Part shown: positions 1 through 8,761 of the stretch, in pieces | Numbering within the stretch: the first letter of the stretch is position 1 | Layout: each line of letters starts with the position of its first letter | Assembly: GCA_965229195.1 (NCBI GenBank) | Contig: OZ245871.1 | Coordinates: 1,240,001 to 1,304,000 of the forward strand | DNA: 64,000 nt | Source of the DNA: Ga0077546 sp965229195 | GTDB lineage: Bacteria > Cyanobacteriota > Vampirovibrionia > Obscuribacterales > Obscuribacteraceae | Direction of reading: 5' to 3' | Program-made: the position numbers and the translations under genes | Notes under the pieces: generated by a model | Database searches by the model: none | Told to the model about the DNA's origin: nothing | The model's input: only the letters and a program-made list of their open reading frames with translations

Positions 1-566
1 TTCTCTACCATGGTTGCTGCCTGCTGCCAGCTATTATCTGGAAGCGAAAACACTGGAAACAGCATTTAGCAATGCCGACAAAGAAAGAAGTAGCTTACCT
101 TGTGGCTGGCTCTCTAATTTTCAGCTTGTTCACCTGGGCAGGCTTTCACCTTCTTGGTCCTTACATCTTCAACAAGCAGAAAGCCCTTGAGAGCCTTACT
201 TATAGAGGCTTTCAACCATCATGGTTAGTGCCCCTTAGTATTTATTTTGTTACGGTAAACCCAATAGTTGAAGAGCTTTTCTGGCGCGGAGTCGTACTTA
301 ACGAACTGAGTGAAGAAGAAACAAAAGCTTTCAGCATGCCATCACTTTGGACCAATTTGCTCTTTGCCGCGTGGCACGTACTGGTAATCAGACTATTCGT
401 AGCACCGGCCTTTATGTATGTCGCCTTCTGCACCGTGATGGCTGTTGGCATTTTTCTCTCTTATCTCTATCGCCGCCACCGTTCACTAATTCTGCCAGCC
501 CTCTGGCACGGCCTGGTATTTGATCTGGCCGTGGTCATTATTTTGTGGTCAGTAATTAACGGCTAG
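1..566 (+). CDS. CPBP-family intramembrane metalloprotease (5' end probably outside window)
   Basis: The product resembles CPBP (CAAX protease / bacteriocin-processing) integral-membrane proteases. Counting from the ATG at 72 (164 aa), it has the family's glutamate motif (VEELFWRGV, residues 65-73), a first histidine segment (FAAWHVL) and a second one (PALWHGLVFDL). Hydrophobic helices lie between them. The reading frame stays open from the ATG back to base 3 and encodes a plausible N-terminal stretch (PAIIWKRKHW), and there is no Shine-Dalgarno before the ATG. The real protein therefore probably starts upstream, with an extra membrane helix, and the ATG at 72 is internal. CPBP proteins cleave membrane or prenylated peptides. 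The substrate here is unknown. Confidence 0.75.
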   Translation, partial: LYHGCCLLPAIIWKRKHWKQHLAMPTKKEVAYLVAGSLIFSLFTWAGFHLLGPYIFNKQKALESLTYRGFQPSWLVPLSIYFVTVNPIVEELFWRGVVLNELSEEETKAFSMPSLWTNLLFAAWHVLVIRLFVAPAFMYVAFCTVMAVGIFLSYLYRRHRSLILPALWHGLVFDLAVVIILWSVING

Positions 567-583
567 CCCGGCATTCCCGCTAA

Positions 584-1798
584 TTAGACTTCTCTGTCAA
601 TCACAACCGCTGATGTCCACTTCAACTCAGACAAAGCTTCATCAAGAGTAAGTTGATGCTTGCGAGCATGGTTGATAGCAATAATTGCTTGTTCCATGGT
701 GATCTTCTCATCGCGCACCAATACTAAGGAACGCAAGGTAGCATGCAATGTCGGCTCGTCAATTGCACCTGTAACCAGCAATATTTTGCCAAGTAATGCC
801 GAGTTGCGCCGAGCATCTCGCAAAGCCTTGCGAATATCATTGTCGTTAACAATGCCAGCAGCCTTGAGCATCTCGCCAAGCCTAATGCGCTCTTTTACTT
901 CTGTTCCTGAAAGATCAAGCTCAGAGATGGCTCTAGCCAAAGAAATATCGCGCTCCGCTACCTGTCGCAGCGCTTCAGCGGCTTTCAGGGCGCTGAGGGA
1001 ATGACTGGCAACAATCTCTTGTAACTTCAAGGCTGTATCAAGAATACGCTTGCTGATAAAGCCGCCCTCAACCAGCATCTGGCCCACAGGCACTTCTCGA
1101 ATCAATCCCATCTCGAGAGCATTCATCAAATCAGGCTCATTGACCATGCCTGACAAGACCAAAAGCTCACCCAACTTGACGCGCTGACGGGGCGGTGGCC
1201 TGTAGAAGCCAAGATCCATCAAAGAAACTTCAATATTGACCTGTCTAAATCGACTCGATTTAAGAGCCTGTAGTGCCTGCGAACGCGAAATTTTCGCGTC
1301 ACGAACAAGGACTTGGGCCGTCAGGGCTGCAGAAAGCATCTCTTCAGATATGGCACCGGTGAGCACAAGAATCCGCCCCAGTGGCAATCCGGTTTCTTGA
1401 CTTGTCTTCAGGGCATCTAGCAATTGAGGCTTGCCAATAATGTCAGCCTCAACCAACAACTCGCCCAGTCGGGCCGTAGGAGTACGGGACTCTTTTACAA
1501 AACCAACATGAGCTAAACAAGCTTCAAAATCGTTACTACTACGCTTGTATAGATTGAGCGCCTCTCGCGCTTTGTCTAAGGTAATGGCGCCGTCTTTAAC
1601 TAAAGATTGGGCCCAAACAGCAGACTCAAGCTCCTTTTCATCAATATAACCACACATCACCAGCACCCGACCTAGCGGCAGTCCGGTTTCGCCATTAAGC
1701 TCCATAGCGTGCTTCAGCTCTTCGGCGCTGAGAACTCCTGCTTCCATCAATAGCTCGCCTAAACGATGCGAGTTAGGAGATTTGGTGCCTGGTTTCAC
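584..1798 (-). CDS. Four-repeat MshEN / GspE N-terminal-like protein
   Basis: The 404-aa soluble protein is built of four tandem copies of a roughly 98-residue unit. Each begins LGELL or LGEML, at residues 13, 111, 209 and 307, so the period is exactly 98. Within each unit the pattern is LGELL..aGi...l..AL......lplG..Lv..G.i, followed by a helical half. This resembles the N-terminal MshEN / T2SSE_N domain of type II secretion and type IV pilus ATPases (GspE, PilB), which in some proteins binds c-di-GMP. There is no Walker A motif and no ATPase domain, so this would be a free-standing repeat protein, perhaps a regulator or adaptor. The ATG start follows a tRNA gene with its own terminator, so it is probably transcribed separately. 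Function is unproven. Confidence 0.7.
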   Translation of the reverse strand: MKPGTKSPNSHRLGELLMEAGVLSAEELKHAMELNGETGLPLGRVLVMCGYIDEKELESAVWAQSLVKDGAITLDKAREALNLYKRSSNDFEACLAHVGFVKESRTPTARLGELLVEADIIGKPQLLDALKTSQETGLPLGRILVLTGAISEEMLSAALTAQVLVRDAKISRSQALQALKSSRFRQVNIEVSLMDLGFYRPPPRQRVKLGELLVLSGMVNEPDLMNALEMGLIREVPVGQMLVEGGFISKRILDTALKLQEIVASHSLSALKAAEALRQVAERDISLARAISELDLSGTEVKERIRLGEMLKAAGIVNDNDIRKALRDARRNSALLGKILLVTGAIDEPTLHATLRSLVLVRDEKITMEQAIIAINHARKHQLTLDEALSELKWTSAVVIDREV

Positions 1799-1864
1799 TT
1801 AGTCCTCTTGTTATCTATGAATGCCACGGAGATGCCACGGAGTTTCCACTTAGTGCGTTATCGC

Positions 1865-1919
1865 AAAAAAAATCCTTTAGTTAATTGCCCAAGGGCAAAG
1901 ACTAAAGGACATTTTAAGC
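1865..1919 (-). terminator. Intrinsic terminator of tRNA-Glu
   Basis: On the minus strand a 9-bp stem (TCCTTTAGT / ACTAAAGGA, arms 1911-1919 and 1873-1881) encloses a second small hairpin (TTGCCC-AA-GGGCAA, 1885-1898). Eight T residues follow (1865-1872). This is a textbook Rho-independent terminator just downstream of the tRNA gene. Confidence 0.85.
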
Positions 1920-1946
1920 CAAAATGGCTAGTTTAAGAAGAAAATT

Positions 1947-2019
1947 TACCCCCAGGGGAATTCGAATCCCCGTCGCCTCCGTGAAAGGGAGGTGTCCTAG
2001 GCCTCTAGACGATGGGGGC
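1947..2019 (-). tRNA. tRNA-Glu (UUC)
   Basis: The 73-nt minus-strand sequence folds into a full cloverleaf: acceptor GCCCCCA/TGGGGGT (G1.U72 wobble), anticodon stem CCTCC/GGAGG around loop CTTTCAC (anticodon UUC), and T arm GGGGA-TTCGAAT-TCCCC. The discriminator base is A and CCA is not encoded. The acceptor stem with the G.U first pair matches the cyanobacterial and plastid tRNA-Glu type. The gene is monocistronic, between its own promoter and terminator. Confidence 0.96.
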
Positions 2020-2051
2020 ATCAGAGGTGCGGCGTTCCGCAAGCAGGTCGT

Positions 2052-2081
2052 AGAATAACAAACCCGAAACAATAGTGTCAA
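2052..2081 (-). promoter_or_regulatory. Sigma70-type promoter of tRNA-Glu
   Basis: On the minus strand a perfect -35 TTGACA (2076-2081) is followed after 18 nt by TATTCT (2052-2057). Transcription would start about 25-30 nt before the mature tRNA 5' end at 2019. Confidence 0.6.
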
Positions 2082-2195
2082 CAACAATGAAGAGAGAACT
2101 GTAGATTGTAAGCAGTCGTAGTACTATTGGAGGCTCCTGAAAACATTCAGGTGGGCACAGTGAGCGGCATCTCGCCTTCAGCAAGCAAACGTAAC

Positions 2196-3122
2196 ATGAG
2201 TTATTACCGAACCTTCAACAGCTACCTCCGCGAAATATTTGGCGAGCGCGTCTACCGCGTCCCCCTCGACGCCGGTTTTACCTGCCCTAATCGCGACGGC
2301 ACGAAGGTCTTCGGTGGCTGTACCTTCTGCGATGAGCGCGGCTCTGGCGCCCCCACAATCAAGACCGCTCTGTCTATTAAGAATCAGCTAGAAACCGGTA
2401 TAGCGCGCATTCGACATCGCTTTAAAGCTCATAAATTCCTCGCCTATTTTCAGGCTTTCACCAATACCTACGCCCCGGAAGGCATCCTCAAGGAACTTTA
2501 CGATGTAGGACTTGACCACCCCGACGTGGTTGGACTTTGCATCGGCACAAGACCAGACTGTCTCGATGAAAATATTCTCGACTTGTTATCGGTCTATCAC
2601 GAACGCACTTTCTTATTCTTAGAAGTTGGTGTGCAAACAATTCACAACCGTACCCTTGAAGCCATCAATCGCGGTCATACAGCCGAAGAATTCTTTGACG
2701 CCGTGGAAAGAGCGAAGAAACGCAACTTCCGCCTGGCAACACACCTGATTTTTGGATTGCCTGGCGAATCAGAAGCCGACATGATGGAAACGGTAAGGGC
2801 GATCGCGCCCCTTAAATTGGAAGCACTTAAGATTCACCAGCTCTGCATCTACAAAGGCACTCCGATGGAAGCAGACTATCTAGCAGGAAGACTGCCTCTA
2901 TTAGAGGAAGATCAATACGTGCGCCTGGTAGCTGACGCCTTAGAACTAATTCCCGAAGAAACAGTGATCATGCGACTGGTAGCTGAGGGCTCACGGGATG
3001 AAATCATTGCACCGGAATGGTGTTTTGAGAAAGATCGAATTATGCAAAAAATCGAAGCTGAGCTAGAGCGCCGCGGCACCAAACAAGGTTCTCGCTACGC
3101 TGAGCTAGCTGTCAAAGCCTAA
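2196..3122 (+). CDS. Radical SAM protein, YhcC/TIGR01212 family
   Basis: A 308-aa radical SAM protein of the YhcC type. It opens with YYRTFNSYLREIFG and carries the family cysteine motif, CPNRDG followed by GGCTFC. It continues with ASN/glycine-rich SAM-binding segments (LCIGTRPDCL, FLEVGVQTIHNRTL, HLIFGLPGES). YhcC-like enzymes use a 4Fe-4S cluster and SAM; their physiological reaction is not settled. The frame is open upstream to a TTG at 2127 and GTGs at 2151 and 2160. I chose the ATG at 2196 because family members start right at this motif, but no start has a well-spaced Shine-Dalgarno. The gene stands alone between the divergent tRNA and a lipoprotein gene 57 bp downstream. Confidence 0.88.
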   Translation: MSYYRTFNSYLREIFGERVYRVPLDAGFTCPNRDGTKVFGGCTFCDERGSGAPTIKTALSIKNQLETGIARIRHRFKAHKFLAYFQAFTNTYAPEGILKELYDVGLDHPDVVGLCIGTRPDCLDENILDLLSVYHERTFLFLEVGVQTIHNRTLEAINRGHTAEEFFDAVERAKKRNFRLATHLIFGLPGESEADMMETVRAIAPLKLEALKIHQLCIYKGTPMEADYLAGRLPLLEEDQYVRLVADALELIPEETVIMRLVAEGSRDEIIAPEWCFEKDRIMQKIEAELERRGTKQGSRYAELAVKA

Positions 3123-3179
3123 GGAAACCTGGAACCATCAACATGTCAATTTCAGACTCAACAGCCAGAGTTCTTAAAC

Positions 3180-4460
3180 ATGATCAAACCAGCGGCAAGA
3201 CAAGTTCGCCAGCCTTTAGCTAAAAATAGCATTCGCTCAGCCTTGGTTATATTGACTACGGCACTAGTCACCGCCTGCGGTGCCGACATAGAAGCAGACA
3301 AGCGCAGATTTCCTGCCATTTCTCATGACCGCTTAGTGGGTAGTAAGTGCAGCCTCAAAGACTCAGCGAGCATCAGGCGCGCCCTAGAGCACCCCTTCCA
3401 TCCCAGTGGCGGCTGGAATCTCCTTAACTACAACGGCAGCGAAAGCAACCAAATAGATTATTCTCGCAGCAAACAACTTGATGCGAATTGCCTTGTTTTA
3501 GGACAGGGTGGCATTTGCGGATACGTCAAATTTGACAAACCGGGCTACCTGCAAGCACGCTCTTATGACGACGTCTATGGAGACGTCTATTGTGGCTGGT
3601 CACCAGACAAGCTCGAGATCAAGCCGACAAAAGACTATGTTTATGTCTCACTGCGAACTTGTGCGGTAGGAGACGGCGGCCTCGCGCAAGTGCATGAAGT
3701 GAGCTGGTTTCCAAAGGGAGAGCAAGAGGGCATTATAGTCTTTTCTTCGGCACACCCTTGTGACAAATCAAAACTCAGTGCTGCAGATCTTTATCGCTCC
3801 GATCTTCTAGGCAATCAATATCAATTTAATGATTCAGTGGCAGCAGCTGTCATTACAGACTACTTGAGTCAGGGCAATTTAAAAAAAGCCAACGAAGTTA
3901 TTGATGCCTCAATGACTCTGCTTAGCAAAATGAACGACTCGGTGGACGGCACCACGAAAAAGCCCATTGCCGCAAGAGAACTGCATCAGGAAAACTGGGC
4001 CATGATTCAGACTTACAAACTCGGTCTAGCCTTGGGTCAGTCGAACTTCGATGACTGCTTCAACAACCTTGAATCAACTATTGATGCCCCATCACGTAAT
4101 TCACACTCAAATTGCCAAGCATACAAAAAGCTCTTTCCAATTTACCAGTGGCTCAATAATAAAATCGTCGGAAAGCCAGCAAAACTAGACATAAGCACTT
4201 TTGAAAGCAGCTACGTAGATAGCGAGCCGATTACAATTGGCAAATATCTGCTCGGTGAAACACCAGAGAAGGAGTTCCAGCGCCACTCACGTGGCAGCGC
4301 CGAATTCTGGGTCGGAGTTAATCGTTATCTTGCCGGCGACAAGAAAAGAGCAAAAGAGAACTTTCAGAATTTCTTAGAGCAAAAAAATTCCGACCTGTTG
4401 GCCTTCGAAATTGCTGCCGCAGCTAAGCTAAAGCAAAACTGCGAGAAACAAACGAAGTAA
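3180..4460 (+). CDS. Putative lipoprotein with helical C-terminus
   Basis: The 426-aa product starts with a basic N-terminus and a hydrophobic segment ending in a lipobox (LVTAC, Cys33), so it is probably exported and lipid-anchored. The region after it is Cys- and Asp-rich, with several spaced cysteines (VGSKCSL, DANCLV, GGICGY, DVYCGW, LRTCAV) that may form disulfides outside the cytoplasm. The C-terminal third (from about residue 215) is helical and TPR-like, for example FWVGVNRYLAGDKKRAKENF. I do not recognise a family or function. It ends 10 bp before the convergent ROK kinase gene. Confidence 0.7.
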   Translation: MIKPAARQVRQPLAKNSIRSALVILTTALVTACGADIEADKRRFPAISHDRLVGSKCSLKDSASIRRALEHPFHPSGGWNLLNYNGSESNQIDYSRSKQLDANCLVLGQGGICGYVKFDKPGYLQARSYDDVYGDVYCGWSPDKLEIKPTKDYVYVSLRTCAVGDGGLAQVHEVSWFPKGEQEGIIVFSSAHPCDKSKLSAADLYRSDLLGNQYQFNDSVAAAVITDYLSQGNLKKANEVIDASMTLLSKMNDSVDGTTKKPIAARELHQENWAMIQTYKLGLALGQSNFDDCFNNLESTIDAPSRNSHSNCQAYKKLFPIYQWLNNKIVGKPAKLDISTFESSYVDSEPITIGKYLLGETPEKEFQRHSRGSAEFWVGVNRYLAGDKKRAKENFQNFLEQKNSDLLAFEIAAAAKLKQNCEKQTK

Positions 4461-4470
4461 GTAGCTCGCC

Positions 4471-5427
4471 TTATTTAGTGAGAAGGGCAGCACCGATAGT
4501 ACCAGCATAATCACCAAGCTCGGCTCTAACTAGCTCAGTTTCAAAGCTCGGTATACGCAAAGAACGACGGCGCATTTCGGCCTCAGCTTTTTCGAAATAA
4601 AGCGGCATAGCTTCGATGAAGCCGCCACCAAGTATGATGCGCTGTGGATTATAGAAGTTAACGACACTGGCAAGCCCTATGCCCATGATGCAAGCAGCAT
4701 GGTCAACTGCCCTTACAGCAACCGAATCACCTAGCTCATAGGCTTGGGCTATAGCTTTAGAGCGCAGACCACCTTTGGCTGGATCTACTTTGTCACGCAA
4801 AATAGATTCGTAGCCGCGGTTTATGTCAAAAATGCAATTGCGAGCCACAGCCGTGCGCGAAGCATAAGCCTCTAAGCAGCCAAAGCCGCCGCAACCGCAA
4901 TCGCGGCCATCGGGCACCACTATCATATGACCGATTTCGCCAGCAGTTCCACTATAGCCTCGCAAAATTTCGCCATTGTGGACGATACCAGAACCGATAC
5001 CAGTTCCAACAAATATACAAACGAAGTCATCACAATCAAGACCGGCACCGAAGGCCAATTCGCCGATGGTAGCAACTTCTACGTCGTTTCCGAGTTTGAC
5101 CTTAAGGCCAAACTGTTGCTGCAGGGGCTCGGCCATGGCCAGATCATTGGCACCAATATTGGCAGCGGCAAGGAGAATGCCTTTTTCTCTATCGACCATG
5201 CCAGCAGCACCAATGCCGATACCATTGAGTTTCTTAATATCAACACCAGCATCACTTATGGCTTCATCGATAACCAGGGCAATCCGCTTTACCAGATCTT
5301 GGCCATCAGCCACAAGGCGGGTCTTCTTCTTGGCTGATGCTATCATCTGGCCCGTCGATAGATTGACTACCCCAGCCATAATTTTGGTGCCGCCCAGGTC
5401 AACGCCAATAGCTAATTTTTCAGCCAC
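4471..5427 (-). CDS. ROK-family sugar kinase (glucokinase-like)
   Basis: A 318-aa ROK protein. It has the N-terminal phosphate loop (DLGGTK, residues 10-15), the catalytic Asp region (LGNDVEVA, N114-D115), the second phosphate loop (FVGTGIGSGI, 139-148) and the ROK zinc site (EIGH with His167, then CGCGGFGC with Cys177, 179 and 184). ROK kinases phosphorylate glucose, mannose or N-acetyl-hexosamines with ATP. Length and motifs fit a bacterial glucokinase, but the sugar cannot be fixed from sequence. It lies 36 bp downstream of the same-strand secreted glycosidase gene, so a role in recycling sugars is possible. Confidence 0.9.
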   Translation of the reverse strand: MAEKLAIGVDLGGTKIMAGVVNLSTGQMIASAKKKTRLVADGQDLVKRIALVIDEAISDAGVDIKKLNGIGIGAAGMVDREKGILLAAANIGANDLAMAEPLQQQFGLKVKLGNDVEVATIGELAFGAGLDCDDFVCIFVGTGIGSGIVHNGEILRGYSGTAGEIGHMIVVPDGRDCGCGGFGCLEAYASRTAVARNCIFDINRGYESILRDKVDPAKGGLRSKAIAQAYELGDSVAVRAVDHAACIMGIGLASVVNFYNPQRIILGGGFIEAMPLYFEKAEAEMRRRSLRIPSFETELVRAELGDYAGTIGAALLTK

Positions 5428-5463
5428 AAATCCACCTATGAAAATCTAGATCAACTTTGCCTC

Positions 5464-7368
5464 TTAGCGTCCAAGCCCCTTGAAAAGGCGGGCGGCAAAA
5501 TCGATTTTCAATTTAGCAGATTTAGTGGTTTTCGGTACGGTCTGTTTTATTACAGCGGCAGCACCTTGCTCAGGGCCAGGTTGACGGCCAATATTTTCTA
5601 TAGGTGACGCACTAACAGGTGCCTCAAGCTGACCGAGAGTGACCGATTGTTCAGTTACGCTGCTCTCTTCTACTAGAGACTCGACGGGCAACGGTGAGCG
5701 CAAAATGCTTCTGGCCAAATCAGAAACAGCCACTTCTGGGGCATCAGCCAAAGCTGACTGAGCCGACGGCACTAAGGCTCTGATTTGGTCTAATGCTTCC
5801 TGGGTTGATTGAGCGGTTGGGTGCAGTGCCTTTTCACTATGATAAGCAGGCAACATTGAGGCGATATCAGCCTGCGGGCGATAGCTAGAGCCGGTGTACC
5901 CACCAAAGCTATTGGCGCTAGCCACCCCTTGAGCTTTCTCGGCGCTAAATAAGCCGAGAGCCACAGCCACTCTGCGTTGAGAATCATTGGCATTGCGAGT
6001 AACAGTATTGCCATTAACGACCATTGTGGTAGAGCCGCCACCGTCTAGATTCATAGCTTCAGTGCAACCATGATTAAGGAAGAACTTTGCTACATCATAA
6101 AGTGAATGGGGCCCTTCAAAAGTTGCCATCAACAAATGGTCATCAGCAGTAATACCAACGGCTGTGCGCCGAGTTATGTGGCTACCAGTCCAGCTCGCTG
6201 GAAACTTCTCGCCCTTCAAGTCAAAAGCGAACTTGCCATCTTTGAGCAGTAGTGGGCCACCACTAACAGCCTGAGTGACATTACTCCACTCTTTCGGAGT
6301 GATATTCCAGTCGACACTGACCTTGGCGCCATTGTTTTGGCGAAGAGCTGCTAATGGGCTGTCTTTCGAGTCAGCAAGGACAAAGCCACCAAAAGGAATG
6401 GCAATACTCTTACTGTCACTATCGACTATCTCGCCATAGCTATTCACAGCTATCAAGGTGCCTTCGTAAGGCAGTGAAACAGATTCGCCCCAACGGCGCG
6501 TATAGAGAATGCAGTGCGAACCAGAATGTCTGGGCTGATTCATATTGTTGATCCAGAGGGTCTCATGGCCAAGGATCGATGTATGCAAAATTCCATGCAT
6601 AGCCACCCGAGCAATGCGAGCATAACCGCCATCGGTAAAGCCCAGAGCGACCCTTGTGTAAAGCGGGCCAGAAAGCCATTCGCCATCAAGCATCAAAGTG
6701 CCAAGAGGAGTGCCATTGCCCTTGAAGTAATTAGCATTGATAGCGGCTAAGGCACCACTATCCCGCACATGGTCATGGACATCTTTCAAAGCATGAAAAG
6801 TCGAAGAGGCCGGCATGGGCCGCACCTGAACGGGAGAAACCGACATATTGACGTCGAGCAAATTGATGCGCGTGCGGCCGCCATAAACCTTATAGAGTAC
6901 GCCTGGACCAATGGTTCTAACCGAAGATGCGGCCGAATGCGAGGCCATGGCAGCACCCGAATTAGCCACTGGCTTTGCTGACACTTTCAATACTGGCTTA
7001 ACAACGGCTTTTGCTACGGGCTTCGCCTTCATCCAGGTAAGCTTGGTGTAGGCTCCCGTATGCACCTTAGTTTTCAGGCGCCGACCGGGAGCATTATCGA
7101 AGGAATGACCCTGGCGATGGCGACGAAGACTAACATTTCCCAAAGAAGATACAGCCCTGTGGCCGCTGACGTGAGGCACCGCCATGGCAATTAAGTTGTG
7201 CTTGCCCAGGTTGCGCTGAGCCAGTGCCGCAGGCGCTGTGGCCGAACCTAGAATTAGACTAAGAGCAAGACTAAAACCACTGTTAACAGATAGCGCCAGC
7301 AAAGAATTGCTCTTAGCTAGCGATACACCATTCGCGAATGGTCTTAATCCTTTGGATTTACTCTTCAA
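5464..7368 (-). CDS. Secreted phosphodiester glycosidase family protein (NAGPA/DUF2233 domain)
   Basis: A 634-aa exported protein with a signal sequence around residues 22-50 (cleavage plausible after APAALA). A basic Ala/Val/Lys-rich linker precedes the NAGPA catalytic domain, which spans roughly residues 170-480. Recognisable blocks are AAINANYFKGNGTPLGTL, the mid-domain SGGPLLLKDG, and the signature MNLDGGGSTTMVVNG near residue 440. NAGPA-type enzymes remove N-acetylglucosamine from phosphodiesters in eukaryotes. Bacterial members are thought to act on cell-wall or exopolysaccharide phosphodiester sugars. The C-terminal 140 residues are low-complexity and end in a basic stretch. The start is a TTG at 7368 with only a weak GGAAA upstream. 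The ROK kinase follows on the same strand. Confidence 0.85.
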   Translation of the reverse strand: MKSKSKGLRPFANGVSLAKSNSLLALSVNSGFSLALSLILGSATAPAALAQRNLGKHNLIAMAVPHVSGHRAVSSLGNVSLRRHRQGHSFDNAPGRRLKTKVHTGAYTKLTWMKAKPVAKAVVKPVLKVSAKPVANSGAAMASHSAASSVRTIGPGVLYKVYGGRTRINLLDVNMSVSPVQVRPMPASSTFHALKDVHDHVRDSGALAAINANYFKGNGTPLGTLMLDGEWLSGPLYTRVALGFTDGGYARIARVAMHGILHTSILGHETLWINNMNQPRHSGSHCILYTRRWGESVSLPYEGTLIAVNSYGEIVDSDSKSIAIPFGGFVLADSKDSPLAALRQNNGAKVSVDWNITPKEWSNVTQAVSGGPLLLKDGKFAFDLKGEKFPASWTGSHITRRTAVGITADDHLLMATFEGPHSLYDVAKFFLNHGCTEAMNLDGGGSTTMVVNGNTVTRNANDSQRRVAVALGLFSAEKAQGVASANSFGGYTGSSYRPQADIASMLPAYHSEKALHPTAQSTQEALDQIRALVPSAQSALADAPEVAVSDLARSILRSPLPVESLVEESSVTEQSVTLGQLEAPVSASPIENIGRQPGPEQGAAAVIKQTVPKTTKSAKLKIDFAARLFKGLGR

Positions 7369-7639
7369 TTTAGATGTTTCCGAATGCGAGAAAGAAAATA
7401 AGTCAAAAACGGCAGTACGAGATGTAGTAACGGTTCAAAATGGCTGAGAGCTAGTTTTTTACACTTAGCTAACATATACCCAGTTCTACTACGAATCTCT
7501 CTTAGACGCAACTAAGAATCTGCAATTTCCCGCATGTAAAGCGACGCTCGGCGCTCGGGTATATACACAAGACAACCAAAAGGCCCACAAACAGGCATTC
7601 CGGCATAAGCTTGGGCGCAGAGTTGTAAGTAGATAGGGT

Positions 7640-8575
7640 CTATTTGACCGCTAGGTAGCGCTCGCGATAAGCATCAACCGCCGCTTGTCTGGCATCTTCC
7701 GCCATTAGAGGGAAGCCCAATTCGATGCGCTGCTCTAGATAGCCCCTTGCAACCCGTTCTGATAATTTGCGAATGCGCAGAATATTGGCCATGCGCTCAT
7801 CGCGACCAAGCACACCACGGGCATCTAATAGATTAAAGGCATGAGAGCACTTAAGAATCTGCTCGTAGGCAGGCAAAACCAATTTTGGAGTAATACTGAG
7901 CAAGCGCAGCGCTTCTTTCTCCGCAAGGTTGAAGAGTGTCTGCAACATCTCGGGGTCGCTCTGCTCAAAGTTGTAGGTCGATTGCTGCACTTCATTTAAG
8001 TGGTAGATTTCGCCATAGGTAACCTTGTCATTCCACTTAAGTTGATAGACGCTATCGACGTTCTGTAGATACATAGATAGACGCTCTAAGCCATAAGTGA
8101 TTTCAGCCGCCACGGGGCGCACCTCAAGACCACCGGCCTGCTGGAAATATGTAAACTGCGAGATTTCCAAGCCATCCAACCATACTTCCCAGCCCACGCC
8201 CCAAGCACCAAGCGTCGGCGACTCCCAATTGTCTTCAACAAAGCGGATGTCATGCTCTAGTGGATTAATTCCTAACTGTTTCAAGCTCTCGAGATAGATT
8301 TCTTGCACATTGTCAGGAGATGGTTTAAGGATCACCTGGTACTGAAAATAATGCTGCAAGCGGTTTGGATTATCGCCGTAACGACCGTCGGTAGGCCGTC
8401 TGCAAGGATCGGCACAAGCCATGTTCCACGGTTCTGGCCCCAATACCCGCAAGAACGTTCCAGGGCTCATGGTTGAGGCCCCTTTCTCCAGGTCATAAGC
8501 CTGCATTACGACGCAGCCGTGGCTGTCCCAGAAGCTATTGAGCTTGTGTATAACTTGTTGGAAAGTGAGCGCCAT
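7640..8575 (-). CDS. glyQ: Glycyl-tRNA synthetase alpha subunit
   Basis: A 311-aa protein with the full GlyRS alpha-subunit sequence: TFQQVIHKLNSFWDSHGC at the N-terminus, GPEPWNMACADPCRRPTDGR, LGAWGVGWEVWLDG and the GLERLSMYLQ segment. It is the catalytic subunit of the bacterial alpha2beta2 class II enzyme that charges tRNA-Gly. The beta subunit gene (glyS) is not in the window, so the two are unlinked here, or glyS lies elsewhere. The ATG start is supported by strong conservation of the N-terminus. The 271-bp gap to the glycosidase gene holds no recognisable gene. Confidence 0.97.
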   Translation of the reverse strand: MALTFQQVIHKLNSFWDSHGCVVMQAYDLEKGASTMSPGTFLRVLGPEPWNMACADPCRRPTDGRYGDNPNRLQHYFQYQVILKPSPDNVQEIYLESLKQLGINPLEHDIRFVEDNWESPTLGAWGVGWEVWLDGLEISQFTYFQQAGGLEVRPVAAEITYGLERLSMYLQNVDSVYQLKWNDKVTYGEIYHLNEVQQSTYNFEQSDPEMLQTLFNLAEKEALRLLSITPKLVLPAYEQILKCSHAFNLLDARGVLGRDERMANILRIRKLSERVARGYLEQRIELGFPLMAEDARQAAVDAYRERYLAVK

Positions 8576-8761
8576 AGCTGAGTTCCTCTATTCATGCGGT
8601 TTTAAGTCTAACACGTCAAGAGAAGGGCTAAATATTGGCAATGACAAATATTACGTCCATTCATTGTTAAACCATTAGAATAAGAAACTAAAATAGAACG
8701 CTTACTTCAAAAAAAACGGCAAAGTTCAAAAGTTTTCAAAGACCACTTAGAGGAGAGTACA

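Noticed and set aside
4927..5449. Two long plus-strand frames opposite the ROK kinase gene
   Set aside because: They are antisense frames produced by the codon pattern of the kinase. The kinase has complete family motifs; the antisense products have none.
8664..8694. TTGTTA / TAAAAT as promoter of the MoxR operon
   Set aside because: The spacer is 19 nt and both hexamers are weak in this A/T-rich gap.
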